From Bacteroidaceae bacterium (lineage in GTDB: Bacteria > Bacteroidota > Bacteroidia > Bacteroidales > Bacteroidaceae), in NCBI GenBank assembly GCA_017470425.1, contig JAFUYT010000010.1, forward strand, positions 1 through 51,432: a stretch of 51,432 bases of DNA. Direction: 5' to 3'. The notes under the pieces are model-generated. The model searched no databases and was not told where the DNA came from. It was given only the letters and a program-made list of their open reading frames with translations. Each line of letters begins with the position of its first letter. Position 1 is the first letter of the stretch. Shown here one piece after another: positions 32,397 through 41,102 of this stretch. The position numbers and the translations under genes were made by a program.

Positions 32397-33449
32397 TTCC
32401 CCGAACTGGCTGGGCGTCTGGCCGGTGAGCTTGATGAAGGCGCGGCGGAAGGTGGAGACGGAGGCGAAGCCGCTTTCCCGTGCGACGTATTCCAACTTGT
32501 ATTCCGGATGCTCACGCATCAGGGGCAGACTCTTGCGCTCGATGCGCAACTGGTTGATGTAGTCGTAGAACGTCTGGCCGCGCACCTGGCTCAGGTAGTT
32601 GCTCACGTAGGTTCGGTTGGTGTGCAGTGCCTGCGCGAGGTCGGTGAGCGTCAGGTCCTTGTTCAGATACAGTTGCTGCCCTTCGACGAGCGCTTCGAGC
32701 TGTCCCTCGGAAATATGCGGGGGCGCAGGGGATGTCTTGGGAGCGTCGGCTTGCTCGTCGGTCTGCTCATCGGTCTGCTCGTCGTCCTTGGTCATCGTGA
32801 TGGGGCGGAAGTCCCAGCTGTAGTAGAGCACCATCAGCCAGAGCCCCATCACGGAGATGTAGTAGATGATATCGGCGCTGATCGTGGCCGAGAGCGAGGT
32901 GAAGAGCCACGCCAGCTGGCTGACGATGGCGAAGAGGAACACCGGCTTCAGCCACGAGACATCGATCTGGTCTATATTAGAGTAGTTCGCGCGCACGTAC
33001 GCAAGATGCCGCCTAACCTCGACATAGCCCACGATGACCACCGTCCAGGCAAAGCACCAGAGGAAGCCCACGTAGGCATAGATGACCCACTCCGTAGGCC
33101 ACACCGCGTATGCCACGGTGAAGGCGGCGAAGGGCAGCGAAAGGAGCAGGAGGCGCTTCCTACTGACCCAGCCGGGACGGACTGTCTCGGCCACGAACAC
33201 CAGGTACGTCAGTGCCGACCAACTGTCAATCACCATAATCCAGCGGAGCACCTCTGGGCGGTACATACCCGGGAAGGTCGTCACGAGGTCTTTTGCGTTC
33301 CATACGGCCCAGACGGCCATGATGCAGCCCAGCACCGTCTGAAAGCGCGTGCGCGCCTTGCGCCAGAACAGGATGTGGAGGGCGAAGATGGTGAAGAAGG
33401 CCGTGGAGACCCCGATGAGGAAGGTGGAGATGTTGAGATAGCTTTCCAT
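32394..33449 (-). CDS. Membrane-anchored AraC-family transcription regulator
   Basis: This 351-residue protein has about seven predicted transmembrane segments in residues 1-220 (for example 'IGVSTAFFTIFALHILFW', 'YISVMGLWLMVLYYSW'). An acidic Gln/Asp-rich linker ('DDEQTDEQTDEQADAP') follows. The C-terminal AraC double helix-turn-helix (about 253-351) has 'LTLTDLAQALHTNRTYVSNY' and 'ARESGFASVSTFRRAF'. Seven-helix AraC proteins are common in Bacteroidales and probably sense a signal at the membrane. Targets are unknown. The adjacent GH109-like gene or the LRR gene, which is divergently transcribed, are possible candidates. The 22-base repeat array ends at its stop codon. A -7 element lies very close to the start (33458-33465), leaving almost no leader. 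Confidence 0.88.
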   Translation of the reverse strand: MESYLNISTFLIGVSTAFFTIFALHILFWRKARTRFQTVLGCIMAVWAVWNAKDLVTTFPGMYRPEVLRWIMVIDSWSALTYLVFVAETVRPGWVSRKRLLLLSLPFAAFTVAYAVWPTEWVIYAYVGFLWCFAWTVVIVGYVEVRRHLAYVRANYSNIDQIDVSWLKPVFLFAIVSQLAWLFTSLSATISADIIYYISVMGLWLMVLYYSWDFRPITMTKDDEQTDEQTDEQADAPKTSPAPPHISEGQLEALVEGQQLYLNKDLTLTDLAQALHTNRTYVSNYLSQVRGQTFYDYINQLRIERKSLPLMREHPEYKLEYVARESGFASVSTFRRAFIKLTGQTPSQFGE

Positions 33450-33457
33450 TGCGCTGG

Positions 33458-33465
33458 CAAAGATA
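33458..33465 (-). promoter_or_regulatory. Possible -7 element of the AraC-type gene
   Basis: Reads TATCTTTG on the minus strand only 9 bases before the start codon, which would give a nearly leaderless mRNA. A later start codon is the alternative. Confidence 0.4.
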
Positions 33466-33571
33466 CAGGTTTTATGGGAATCGCGTGCAGTGCGGGAGGT
33501 GTCAAAGCGTAAAATTTTACGCTTTGACGCATCATTTTGTCGGAATGACTCATCTCGGGCAGGTGAAACAG

Positions 33572-33602
33572 GTTGTTCAAGACGATAAAACCGCTACCTT
33601 TG
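33572..33602 (+). promoter_or_regulatory. Promoter of the leucine-rich-repeat gene
   Basis: GTTG at 33572-33575 (three of four matches), 19 bases, TACCTTTG at 33595-33602. The ATG at 33652 is 50 bases on. Confidence 0.65.
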
Positions 33603-33651
33603 CCAGCAAAACCCGTGCAACGGAATCCATCTAAACTATACTTGAAATACT

Positions 33652-36369
33652 ATGAAACGTTTACATTTTCTTTTCCTCATGGCCCTCGCGACCAGCGTCG
33701 CATGGGCTGGCGACGTGCTCATCAACGAGACGAACTTCCCCGATGCGAACTTCCGCGCCTGGGCACTCAGTCAGGACTTCGGCGCCGACGGCGTGCTGAC
33801 GGATGCCGAGGTCTTGGATGTCACGAGCATGAATGTCTTTAAGAAAGGCATCAGCAGCCTGAAGGGCCTTGAGCATTTCTCCTTTCTGGAAGTGCTCAAC
33901 TGCGCCGACAACAAGCTCCAGGAGCTGGATGTGTCCAAGAACTATTATCTGAAAGAGCTGCGCTGCGACAGCAATGAACTGACCGCGCTCGACGTGTCCA
34001 AGCAGCTTGACCTCAGGCGGCTGTCATGTTTCAAGAATCACTTCAAGGGCGCCGGCCTGAACGTGCTCGTGCAGTCGCTGCCCGAGCTGCCGGAGACCGA
34101 GGTGGGGTGGTTCTACCTCATCTGGAAGACCGACGATAACACCATCAACACGCAGCAGGCTGCCGTCGCAAAGGCGAAAGGCTGGAAGCCGCGCATCTAC
34201 CACGAGGAATTTGTCTTCGTGGGAAATATGCCGACGATAGAAATCGGGTTCGTGGAGTACTTAGGCCAAGATCCTGATCCCGTGCCCTTCGACCACCTGT
34301 ATTTTGCCGACGAGGCGTTCTACGATGCCATCTACCAGACCTACGTCAACCTCGTCACCGACGGTTCATGGACGGCCGAGGAGCGTGCCCATGTCCTCAG
34401 CCTGAACGTGTCTGGCCGCGGCATCAAGCGCCTGGACGGTGTCGAATACTTCACGTCGCTGACCGACCTCGACTGCTCCCGCAACCAGCTCGACCGCTCG
34501 TCGATGGAATCCCTCGTCAGTTTCCTGCCCACTGTCAGCAATGGCCGGCTGAGGGTCATCAATGGGACCGACGACCAGAATGTGATGACGACCGCTCAGG
34601 CTGCCGCCGCCAAGGCCAAGGGCTGGACACCGCTCATCAACAATGGCGGCAGCTGGCAGGAGTATGGCGGCAGCGAACCCGCCCCCGAGGGCATCGCCAT
34701 CGATGCAGCCCACTTCCCCGACGAGAACTTCCGCAGCTACCTGCTTGGTCAGGAGTATGGCGCCGACGGGTACCTGACGGATTTCGAGATCGGGCGCATC
34801 CTCGATTTCTACATCTCGGAGAAGGAAATCGCTTCGGTGCAGGGAATCGAGTTCTTCCCGGAGCTGAGGAACCTCTACTGTAGCCACAACCCTCTGACGG
34901 AGATCGACGCCTCGAAGAACTTGAAGCTCACGAAGATAAACTGTCAGAACTGTCAGATCGCGTCCCTCAACGTGAAGGGGCTGGCGCATCTGGCGACGCT
35001 CGTATGCTATGACAATCAGCTCACTACCCTCGACGTGGCGGACTGCGCAGCGCTGACAGCCATAGAATGTAACCAAAACCAGCTGACCGCGCTCGACGTG
35101 TCGCAGAACAAGCAGCTCACCGCGCTGACCATTTACCTGAACCGCATCAAGGGCGCAGCGATGGATGCGCTCATCGCAGGCCTGCCCACTGTGGCGAGAG
35201 GCAGCTTGTTTGCCATCTGGTCCGTGGGCGAGCAGAACGTGGTGACCACCGTCCAGGTGGCTGCCGCCAAGACCAAGGGCTGGATTGTCTATGCGCATGG
35301 CTACAATGGAATGGAGGAGTACGAAGGCAGTAGCCCCGCAGCCGTGGATGTGGACATCAACGAGGTGAACTTCCCCGACGAGGCCTTCCGTAACTTCCTC
35401 CTCGCCCAGACCTACGGCGCCGACGGCATCCTGACCGCCGAGGAAGCCAAGAAGATCACCTATCTGCAGGTGAACGGATTGGGCATCCAGCGCCTGAAGG
35501 GTATCGAGCACTTCACCGCTGTGACCACCATCTATTGCTACAACAACCAGATCAGTGGGGCGAACATGACGGAGCTCGTCGAGTGCCTGCCCGTCGTCAG
35601 CGTCGGCAATCTGAACGTCATGAATCTGTCCACGGAGGAGAACGTCATCGACACCGACCAGGTGGCAGCCGCCAAGGCCAAGGGCTGGACGCCCCGCAAG
35701 ATGCAGCGGAACGGCTCCTGGAATGCCTACATTGGCAGCGAACCGGTTGACAATACCCCCGTGGTCGTAACCCGGGAACAAGTTGGCAATCTCGGATTCT
35801 GGGGTTGGGTGTGGACTCTGGAGTGCGGCGCTGATGGCCAGCTGACGGAAAGGGAAATCTCGAAAGTCACGCGAATGAACGTGTCCAACCGTTACTTCCA
35901 AGATCTGAATGGCATCGAGTACTTCACCGCTCTGACGGAGCTCATCTGTTACAATAATCTCTTGAGCACGCTCGATCTGTCGAAGAACACGGCGCTGACG
36001 AAGCTGGAGTGCTATGATAACCGAATCAACAGTGAGGGCGCCTATGCCTTCGTGAGAGACCTGCCCACCGTGACCGACGGCATCATCCAATTTACCATGG
36101 GCTCGAGCGACAAGAACTCGATGACGCCTGCTTTGGTAGCAGTGGCCAAGGCCAAAGGCTGGACGGTACAGTACTTCGACACAGACTTGTGGGAATGGAA
36201 AGATTATGCAGGTATCGTGGATGGCATCGGAGGAATTGCCGATGGACAATTGACAAAGGACAATGTCGGGGTCTATGATCCCAGCGGTCGCCAGCTCCCG
36301 CAGCCTCGCCGCGGCGTGAACATCCTCCGCAAGGCCGACGGCACCACGCAGAAGGTCATCGTGAAATAG
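33652..36369 (+). CDS. Secreted leucine-rich-repeat surface protein
   Basis: This 905-residue protein has a signal peptide ('MKRLHFLFLMALATSVAWAG'). Four or five modules follow, each with the pattern 'NFPDENFR..LL.Q.YGADG.LT..E' and then LRR units such as 'LTALDVSQNKQLTALTIYLN' and 'LDCSRNQL'. The repeated D/GADGxLTxxE segments (for example 'GADGYLTDFEIG', 'GADGILTAEEAK') resemble a calcium-binding EF-hand-like loop, though this is an inference. Each module ends in a 'VAAAKAKGWTP' linker. The C-terminus ('VGVYDPSGRQLPQPRRGVNI' then 'QKVIVK') is the compact surface-sorting tail also seen on the first gene of the window. Likely a binding or adhesion protein with no enzyme motif. It has its own promoter and stands alone. 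Confidence 0.88.
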   Translation: MKRLHFLFLMALATSVAWAGDVLINETNFPDANFRAWALSQDFGADGVLTDAEVLDVTSMNVFKKGISSLKGLEHFSFLEVLNCADNKLQELDVSKNYYLKELRCDSNELTALDVSKQLDLRRLSCFKNHFKGAGLNVLVQSLPELPETEVGWFYLIWKTDDNTINTQQAAVAKAKGWKPRIYHEEFVFVGNMPTIEIGFVEYLGQDPDPVPFDHLYFADEAFYDAIYQTYVNLVTDGSWTAEERAHVLSLNVSGRGIKRLDGVEYFTSLTDLDCSRNQLDRSSMESLVSFLPTVSNGRLRVINGTDDQNVMTTAQAAAAKAKGWTPLINNGGSWQEYGGSEPAPEGIAIDAAHFPDENFRSYLLGQEYGADGYLTDFEIGRILDFYISEKEIASVQGIEFFPELRNLYCSHNPLTEIDASKNLKLTKINCQNCQIASLNVKGLAHLATLVCYDNQLTTLDVADCAALTAIECNQNQLTALDVSQNKQLTALTIYLNRIKGAAMDALIAGLPTVARGSLFAIWSVGEQNVVTTVQVAAAKTKGWIVYAHGYNGMEEYEGSSPAAVDVDINEVNFPDEAFRNFLLAQTYGADGILTAEEAKKITYLQVNGLGIQRLKGIEHFTAVTTIYCYNNQISGANMTELVECLPVVSVGNLNVMNLSTEENVIDTDQVAAAKAKGWTPRKMQRNGSWNAYIGSEPVDNTPVVVTREQVGNLGFWGWVWTLECGADGQLTEREISKVTRMNVSNRYFQDLNGIEYFTALTELICYNNLLSTLDLSKNTALTKLECYDNRINSEGAYAFVRDLPTVTDGIIQFTMGSSDKNSMTPALVAVAKAKGWTVQYFDTDLWEWKDYAGIVDGIGGIADGQLTKDNVGVYDPSGRQLPQPRRGVNILRKADGTTQKVIVK

Positions 36370-36451
36370 GGGCGTGTGGCGGATGTGTTAAGGTTCGTGA
36401 AAGTGAAACGAATTTCGATGTGAAGATGAGGCGTCGTCCGTATTTTGGCAT

Positions 36452-36459
36452 TACCTTTG
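36452..36459 (+). promoter_or_regulatory. Promoter -7 element of the Bax-inhibitor-1-like gene
   Basis: TACCTTTG, an exact -7 form, 58 bases before the ATG at 36517. No TTTG at the -33 distance. Confidence 0.5.
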
Positions 36460-36516
36460 CAAAACCTAACGTGAACGCCCATTGAAGCATCTATTCATTT
36501 CATAAACTTGACAACA

Positions 36517-37281
36517 ATGAACAACAACGACTACATCGAAATTCAGGACAGCTATGACCGCGGAGCTTACGTCAGTTCTACGGCAGGCAGCGTCGCCACC
36601 GCCTTCTCCGGCATCATGTCGCGCGTCTATCTCTGGATGTCCGCAGCCCTGCTGCTCACCGCCGGCACGGCCTACGTCACCGCCTCCTCGCCCGCCCTCC
36701 TGCAGCTCATCTTCGGCAACAGCATCGCCGTCTGGGGGCTCTTCATCCTGGAGCTCGGCCTCGTCATGGGCGTCACCGCAGGCATCAACCGCCTGTCGCC
36801 CACGGCCGCTACGGCGCTCTTCCTGCTCTACTCCGTGGTGAACGGCCTGACGCTCTCCGTCATCTTCTTCGCCTATGAGCTCGGCACCATCTACCAGGCC
36901 TTCGCCGCCTCGGCTCTCACCTTTGGTGCCATGAGCCTCGTGGGCTACACGACCAAGCGTGATCTCAGCGGTCTCGGTGGCATCCTCATCATGGGACTCA
37001 TCGGCCTCATCATCGCCTCTGTCGTCAACATCTTCTGGGGCAACAGCGTGATGGATGCCATCATCACCTACATCGGCGTCTTCATCTTCGTCGGTCTCAC
37101 CGCCTACGACACGCAGCAGATCAAGAATTTGGCCGCCGCCGTAGAGACCGGTTCCCAGATGGGCTACACCGATGCCGCAGCACCCCGCCGCATCGCCATC
37201 ATCGGAGCTCTCACCCTCTATCTCGACTTCATCAACCTCTTCCTCTACCTCCTCCGCCTCTTCGGGCGCAGCAGAGATTAG
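36517..37281 (+). CDS. Bax inhibitor-1 / YccA family membrane protein
   Basis: The start at ATG 36517 ('MNNNDYIEIQDSYDRG') gives 254 residues. An upstream in-frame TTG at 36508 is less likely. There are seven predicted transmembrane helices with the family text 'SRVYLWMSAALLLTAGTAYV' and 'FILELGLVMGVTAGINRLSP'. The C-terminal 'IYIGVFIFVGLTAYDTQQIK'-like segment carries the conserved D of TAYDTQ, part of the pH-sensitive di-aspartyl sensor in bacterial homologues. These are calcium-leak channels or quality-control partners of the membrane protease FtsH. The last helix, 'LTLYLDFINLFLYLLRLFGR', is typical. Monocistronic, with its promoter at 36452. Confidence 0.92.
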   Translation: MNNNDYIEIQDSYDRGAYVSSTAGSVATAFSGIMSRVYLWMSAALLLTAGTAYVTASSPALLQLIFGNSIAVWGLFILELGLVMGVTAGINRLSPTAATALFLLYSVVNGLTLSVIFFAYELGTIYQAFAASALTFGAMSLVGYTTKRDLSGLGGILIMGLIGLIIASVVNIFWGNSVMDAIITYIGVFIFVGLTAYDTQQIKNLAAAVETGSQMGYTDAAAPRRIAIIGALTLYLDFINLFLYLLRLFGRSRD

Positions 37282-37413
37282 GAAAATACTGACATTTTGG
37301 CATAAAAAAGCTTAAATGCTTGCTTATATGGGCGGCTTTGCGTACCTTCGCGGCGCAAAGTCGCCTTCTCATATAGTAGGCGATATAATAATGTTCGCGC
37401 GCGAAGACCCATC

Positions 37414-38652
37414 ATGATTCAGACAGAGCCACAGATAGAACCACAGACAGCACCGCAGGCCGTTCCGCAGGCTGCAGCGCAGAAGACACCCCTCCTCGGC
37501 ATGACGCCCGAGGAACTGAAGGGCGTGGCCGCAGAGGTGGGGATGCCCGCGTATGCTGCCAAGCAGATGGCGCAGTGGCTCTATCAGAAGGGCGTCGCGA
37601 GCATCGACGAGATGACGAACCTGAGCAAGCCGGCCCGCGAACGACTCTCCGAGCGCTACGAGATCGGGCGGATGGCGCCGCTGGCCGAGCAGCACAGCAA
37701 GGACGGCACCGCCAAGTACCTGTTCCCGACGCGCGAGGGTGGGAGAGTGGAGACCGTCTTCATCCCCGACGATGACCGCGGCACCATCTGCGTCAGCTGT
37801 CAGGTGGGCTGCAAGATGGCGTGCCGCTTCTGCGCCACCGGTCAGCAGGGCTTCCAGGGCCAGCTCTCCACCGCAGACATCCTCAACCAGATCTACAGCC
37901 TCCCCGAGCGCGACCGACTGACGAACATCGTGTTCATGGGTCAGGGCGAGCCGATGGACAACCTCGACGCCGTGCTGCGCACCACGCAGCTCCTGATGGC
38001 CGACTACGGCTGGGCGTGGAGCCCGCGGCGCATCACCGTCTCCACCGTGGGGCTGCGCAAGGGTCTGAAGCGCTTCCTCGACGAGAGCCCCTGCCACCTC
38101 GCCATCAGCCTCCACAACCCCTTCCCCGAGGAGCGCGCGGCCATCATCCCTGCCGAGCGCAGCTACAGCCTCACAGAGATGCTCGACCTCCTGCGCCAAT
38201 ACGATTGGACAGGCCAGCGCCGCCTCTCCTTCGAATACACCGTCTTCGGAGGCTTGAACGACTCCAACCGCCACGCCCGCGAGCTGGTGCGGCTGTTGCA
38301 GGGGCTCGAGTGCCGCGTGAATATGATACGGTGGCATAGGATAGCCCCCCTCCCGGCCTCCCCGATGGGAGGAGATGGGGCGAGCGGTAGGCAAGAGGAA
38401 ACGCAAGTCCCCCCTCGGGGGGATTTAGAGGGGGGCTTGTCCTTCCATGAGGCGAATGAGACGCGCATGGCCGCCTTCCGCGACTACCTCACGCACCGCG
38501 GCATCCGCTGCACCATCCGTGCGTCCCGCGGACAGGATATTGATGCGGCGTGCGGGTTGCTGAATACAAAGACCCCCCGCTCGGCCCAACGGGACGCTCG
38601 ACCCTTCGAGAACCCCTCCCGTGGGGAAGGGAGTATATACTTTACAAGATAG
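37414..38652 (+). CDS. rlmN: 23S rRNA (adenine-2503-C2) methyltransferase RlmN, carrying repeat inserts
   Basis: RlmN is a radical-SAM enzyme that methylates A2503 of 23S rRNA. The radical-SAM cluster motif is 'CKMACRFC' (about 134-141), with 'MGQGEPMDN' and 'SPRRITVSTVGL' behind it, and the C-terminal 'TIRASRGQDIDAACGLLNTK', whose Cys is the methyl-carrying residue. Two repeat elements change it. Element E adds about 32 residues (310-341) between 'RVNMIRWHRI' and 'HEANETRMAAFRDYL', where relatives have a short loop. Element F-G replaces the end after LLNTK with a 26-residue tail rich in Arg and Pro. The core is intact, so activity is plausible. An N-terminal Gln/Pro/Ala stretch (1-26) precedes the normal start 'LLGMTPEELK'. 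Confidence 0.95.
   Translation: MIQTEPQIEPQTAPQAVPQAAAQKTPLLGMTPEELKGVAAEVGMPAYAAKQMAQWLYQKGVASIDEMTNLSKPARERLSERYEIGRMAPLAEQHSKDGTAKYLFPTREGGRVETVFIPDDDRGTICVSCQVGCKMACRFCATGQQGFQGQLSTADILNQIYSLPERDRLTNIVFMGQGEPMDNLDAVLRTTQLLMADYGWAWSPRRITVSTVGLRKGLKRFLDESPCHLAISLHNPFPEERAAIIPAERSYSLTEMLDLLRQYDWTGQRRLSFEYTVFGGLNDSNRHARELVRLLQGLECRVNMIRWHRIAPLPASPMGGDGASGRQEETQVPPRGDLEGGLSFHEANETRMAAFRDYLTHRGIRCTIRASRGQDIDAACGLLNTKTPRSAQRDARPFENPSRGEGSIYFTR
38343..38437. repeat. Palindromic inverted-pair element E, inside rlmN
   Basis: AGCCCCCCTC at 38343 and GAGGGGGGCT ending at 38437 are the complementary outer ends. Inner stems are CTCCCCGATGGGAGG (left) and CCCCCCTCGGGGGG (right). The spacer is about 30 bases. 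Read in frame. Confidence 0.8.
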
Positions 38653-38754
38653 GTAAACGAAGAACGTCATATGCAATCACTCAAATCATTATATAGAATC
38701 TGCCTCGCAAAGGTGACCACTCCCTCCCTTATAGGGAGGGCGGGGGGAGAGTCT
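38570..38754. repeat. Palindromic inverted-pair element F-G spanning the rlmN end and DUF4837 start
   Basis: The left end is AGACCCCCCGC, followed by a GCTCGGCCCAACGGGACGCT block shared with element H. The right unit (38713-38754) contains the stem CCCTCCCT-TAT-AGGGAGGG and ends GGGGGGAGAGTCT. The left unit supplies the rlmN C-terminal codons and stop. The right unit lies in the DUF4837 signal sequence. Confidence 0.75.
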
Positions 38755-39849
38755 GTTCTTTTTCTTGTTGCTCTTTTCTTTCTTTCCTCTTGCAAGAAGG
38801 AAATGGTCATTCCCCGCGCCAGCGGACGTCCCTATGAGGTGATGGTGGTGATGAGCGACCAGGCATGGCAGGCCAAGGAGGGCCGCGCGCTGTTCACGGT
38901 CCTCGACACCGACATCCCCGGTCTGCCGCAGCCCGAGCGCTCGTTCCATATCTCGCAGGTCGATCCGAAGCGCTTCGACCAGATCCTGAACATCTTCCGC
39001 AACATCATCATCGTAGATATCAACTCGCAAATCTACACGAAGACGTCGATGAAGTTCACGCGCGACAAGTACGCCATCGACCAGATCGTGCTGACCATCC
39101 AGAGCCCCTCGGCCAATGAGTTTGCCGACTTCTGCTTCGACCACGGGCAGGACATCATCGACTTCCTCACGAAGATGGAGATGAACCGTCTCATCAAGGA
39201 ACTCAAGGACAAGTACTCCAAGAAGACCGCCGAGCTGGCCAAGGAGATCTTCGACTGCGAGCTCCACGCCCCCGACGAGATCAAGAGCTACAAGCGGGGC
39301 GAGAACTTCTTCTGGACAAGTTCCAACGGCGCCTCGGCGCTGGTGAACATCTGCATGTACAGCTACCCCTACGAAGGTCCCCAGACCTTCAACAAGCAAT
39401 ACGTCCTGGCCAAGCGCGACAGCGTGATGGCCGTGAACATCCCCGGCACGCTGCCCTCGATGCACATGGCCACCGATACGCTCTGCACCTCGGTCAAGCC
39501 CATCGTCGTCCACAACCAGTACGCCCTCGAGGCGCGCGGCCTCTGGTACATGGAGAACGACGGCATGGGCGGTCCCTTCGTCAGCCACTCCCGCGTGGAT
39601 ACGACCCGCAACCTCGTCATCGTCGTCGAGGGCTTCGTCTTCGCGCCGGAGAAGATGAAGCGCGGCCTCATGCGCCGCCTCGAAGGCTCCCTCTACACCC
39701 TCAACCTGCCCGACGAGCAGACATCGCCCATCGTGACCACGATGGAGGAGGTGGCCGTCACGGCGGAGGACAGGAGGGAAATGCGAGAAAAGACCCACTC
39801 CCCGCTCGGCCCAACGGGACGCTCGACCCTTCGAGAACCCCTCCCGTGA
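38671..39849 (+). CDS. DUF4837 family lipoprotein with repeat-derived ends
   Basis: This 392-residue protein belongs to DUF4837, a Bacteroidetes lipoprotein family of unknown role. Characteristic text is 'RPYEVMVVMSDQAWQAKEGR', 'QILNIFRNIIIVDIN' and 'EGFVFAPEKMKRGLMRRLEG'. The signal is odd: MQSLKSLYRICLAK, then 14 residues from repeat F-G ([14 protein letters not shown]), then the hydrophobic core VLFLVALFFLSSC with lipobox cysteine 41. A GTG in frame at 38713 could be an alternative start. The C-terminus also runs into element H, adding 'EKTHSPLGPTGRSTLREPLP'. Genes before (rlmN) and after (pdxA) are in the same direction. The two repeat-bearing ends could reduce export, although the core is unbroken. 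Confidence 0.85.
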   Translation: MQSLKSLYRICLAKVTTPSLIGRAGGESVLFLVALFFLSSCKKEMVIPRASGRPYEVMVVMSDQAWQAKEGRALFTVLDTDIPGLPQPERSFHISQVDPKRFDQILNIFRNIIIVDINSQIYTKTSMKFTRDKYAIDQIVLTIQSPSANEFADFCFDHGQDIIDFLTKMEMNRLIKELKDKYSKKTAELAKEIFDCELHAPDEIKSYKRGENFFWTSSNGASALVNICMYSYPYEGPQTFNKQYVLAKRDSVMAVNIPGTLPSMHMATDTLCTSVKPIVVHNQYALEARGLWYMENDGMGGPFVSHSRVDTTRNLVIVVEGFVFAPEKMKRGLMRRLEGSLYTLNLPDEQTSPIVTTMEEVAVTAEDRREMREKTHSPLGPTGRSTLREPLP

Positions 39850-40012
39850 GGGAGGGGAGTGCCTGCGGGATGTGGGCATATCGGATGAGAGAAAGGAGGC
39901 GGTAAACAATTTAAGAAATGTTAGATAAGAAATAACCTATAGCAATGTCCCCGCAATAACTTCTAAGCGCCAGCCGCTCCCCTCCCTTACGGGAGGGGTT
40001 GGGGGTGGGTCT
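39791..40012. repeat. Palindromic inverted-pair element H, between DUF4837 and pdxA
   Basis: The left unit starts AGACCCACTCCCC and contains the GCTCGGCCCAACGGGACGCT block plus CCCCTCCCGTGAGGGAGGGG. The right unit (39967-40012) is 42 of 46 identical to the right end of the DUF559 element. About 110 bases of AT-rich spacer lie between. The DUF4837 stop lies in the left unit. Confidence 0.8.
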
Positions 40013-40032
40013 GCTGGGGGCTTTCTTAAACT

Positions 40033-41097
40033 ATGAAAATAAGAGTAGGAATCACACATGGCGACACCAACGGCGTCGGCTATGAGATCATCTTCAAGGC
40101 GTTCGAGGATCCCGCGATGCTGGAGCTCTGCACGCCCATCGTCTATGGCTCGCCCAAGGTGGCCAGCTACCACCGCAAGGGCATGGAGCTGACGACCAAC
40201 TTCACATCCATCGACTCCGCCACGGAAGCGAATGAGAACGCCCTCAACATCCTGCACTGCACGGCCGACGAGGTCAAGGTGGAGCTGGGACAGGGCACGG
40301 CGGAGAGCGGTGCCGCGGCACTGGCCGCCCTCGAGCGTGCGCTGAAGGACTGGCGCGAGGGCCTCATCGATGTCCTCGTGACAGCGCCCATCAACAAGCA
40401 CGCCATTCAGAGCGAGACCTTCCACTTCCCCGGCCACACGGAGTACATCCAGGACCGCGTGGGCGGTGAGGGACAGCAGGCGCTGATGATCCTGATGAAC
40501 GACCGCATCCGCATCGCCCTGGCGACCACCCACGTGCCCGTCAGCGAAATAGCCAAGGCCATCACCCAGGAGGGCATCCTCCAGAAGCTGCGCATCCTGA
40601 ACCACTCCCTGCAGCGCGACTTCAGCGTCAGCACACCCCGCATCGCTGTCCTGGCGCTGAACCCCCACGCGGGCGACGACGGCCTGTTGGGCAAGGAGGA
40701 GGAGGAGATCATCCGGCCCGCCATGCAGCAGGCTGAGGAGGAGGGGATGAACCTCTATGGTCCCTTCGCCGCCGACGGCTTCTTCGGCACCCGCGCCTAC
40801 GAGAGCTTCGATGCCGTGCTGGCCATGTACCACGACCAAGGTCTCGCGCCCTTCAAGCTCCTGGCGATGGACGACGGCGTCAACTACACGGCAGGCCTCG
40901 ACATCGTGCGCACCAGCCCCGACCACGGCACCGCCTATGACATCGCCGGCAAGGGCGTGGCCAACGAGAATTCTCTCCGTCAGGCCATCTTCGCCGCCAC
41001 CGACATCTTCCGCAACCGTCAGGCATGGGACGAGGCGCGACAGAATCCGCTCCCGAAGCTTTATATAGATAAGCGCGACCGTGCGGAACGCGGCTAA
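40033..41097 (+). CDS. pdxA: 4-hydroxythreonine-4-phosphate dehydrogenase
   Basis: PdxA oxidises 4-phosphohydroxy-L-threonine in the DXP-dependent vitamin B6 (pyridoxal phosphate) pathway. The 354-residue length is normal. Motifs: 'GITHGDTNGVGYEIIFKAFE' (about 5-24), 'TAPINKHAIQSETFHFPGHT' with the metal-binding His, and 'MYHDQGLAPFKLLAMDDGVN'. The ATG at 40033 follows 20 bases after repeat H. The sigma-54 activator starts 5 bases after the stop, so the two are co-transcribed. Confidence 0.96.
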   Translation: MKIRVGITHGDTNGVGYEIIFKAFEDPAMLELCTPIVYGSPKVASYHRKGMELTTNFTSIDSATEANENALNILHCTADEVKVELGQGTAESGAAALAALERALKDWREGLIDVLVTAPINKHAIQSETFHFPGHTEYIQDRVGGEGQQALMILMNDRIRIALATTHVPVSEIAKAITQEGILQKLRILNHSLQRDFSVSTPRIAVLALNPHAGDDGLLGKEEEEIIRPAMQQAEEEGMNLYGPFAADGFFGTRAYESFDAVLAMYHDQGLAPFKLLAMDDGVNYTAGLDIVRTSPDHGTAYDIAGKGVANENSLRQAIFAATDIFRNRQAWDEARQNPLPKLYIDKRDRAERG

Positions 41098-41102
41098 CTC
41101 CT

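Noticed and set aside
37369-38406. Minus-strand frame of 345 codons opposite rlmN
   Set aside because: rlmN has clear radical-SAM motifs, and this frame has none and spans a repeat element.
39850-40032. A separate small gene between DUF4837 and pdxA
   Set aside because: The interval is filled by element H and AT-rich spacer, with no start codon followed by a meaningful frame.
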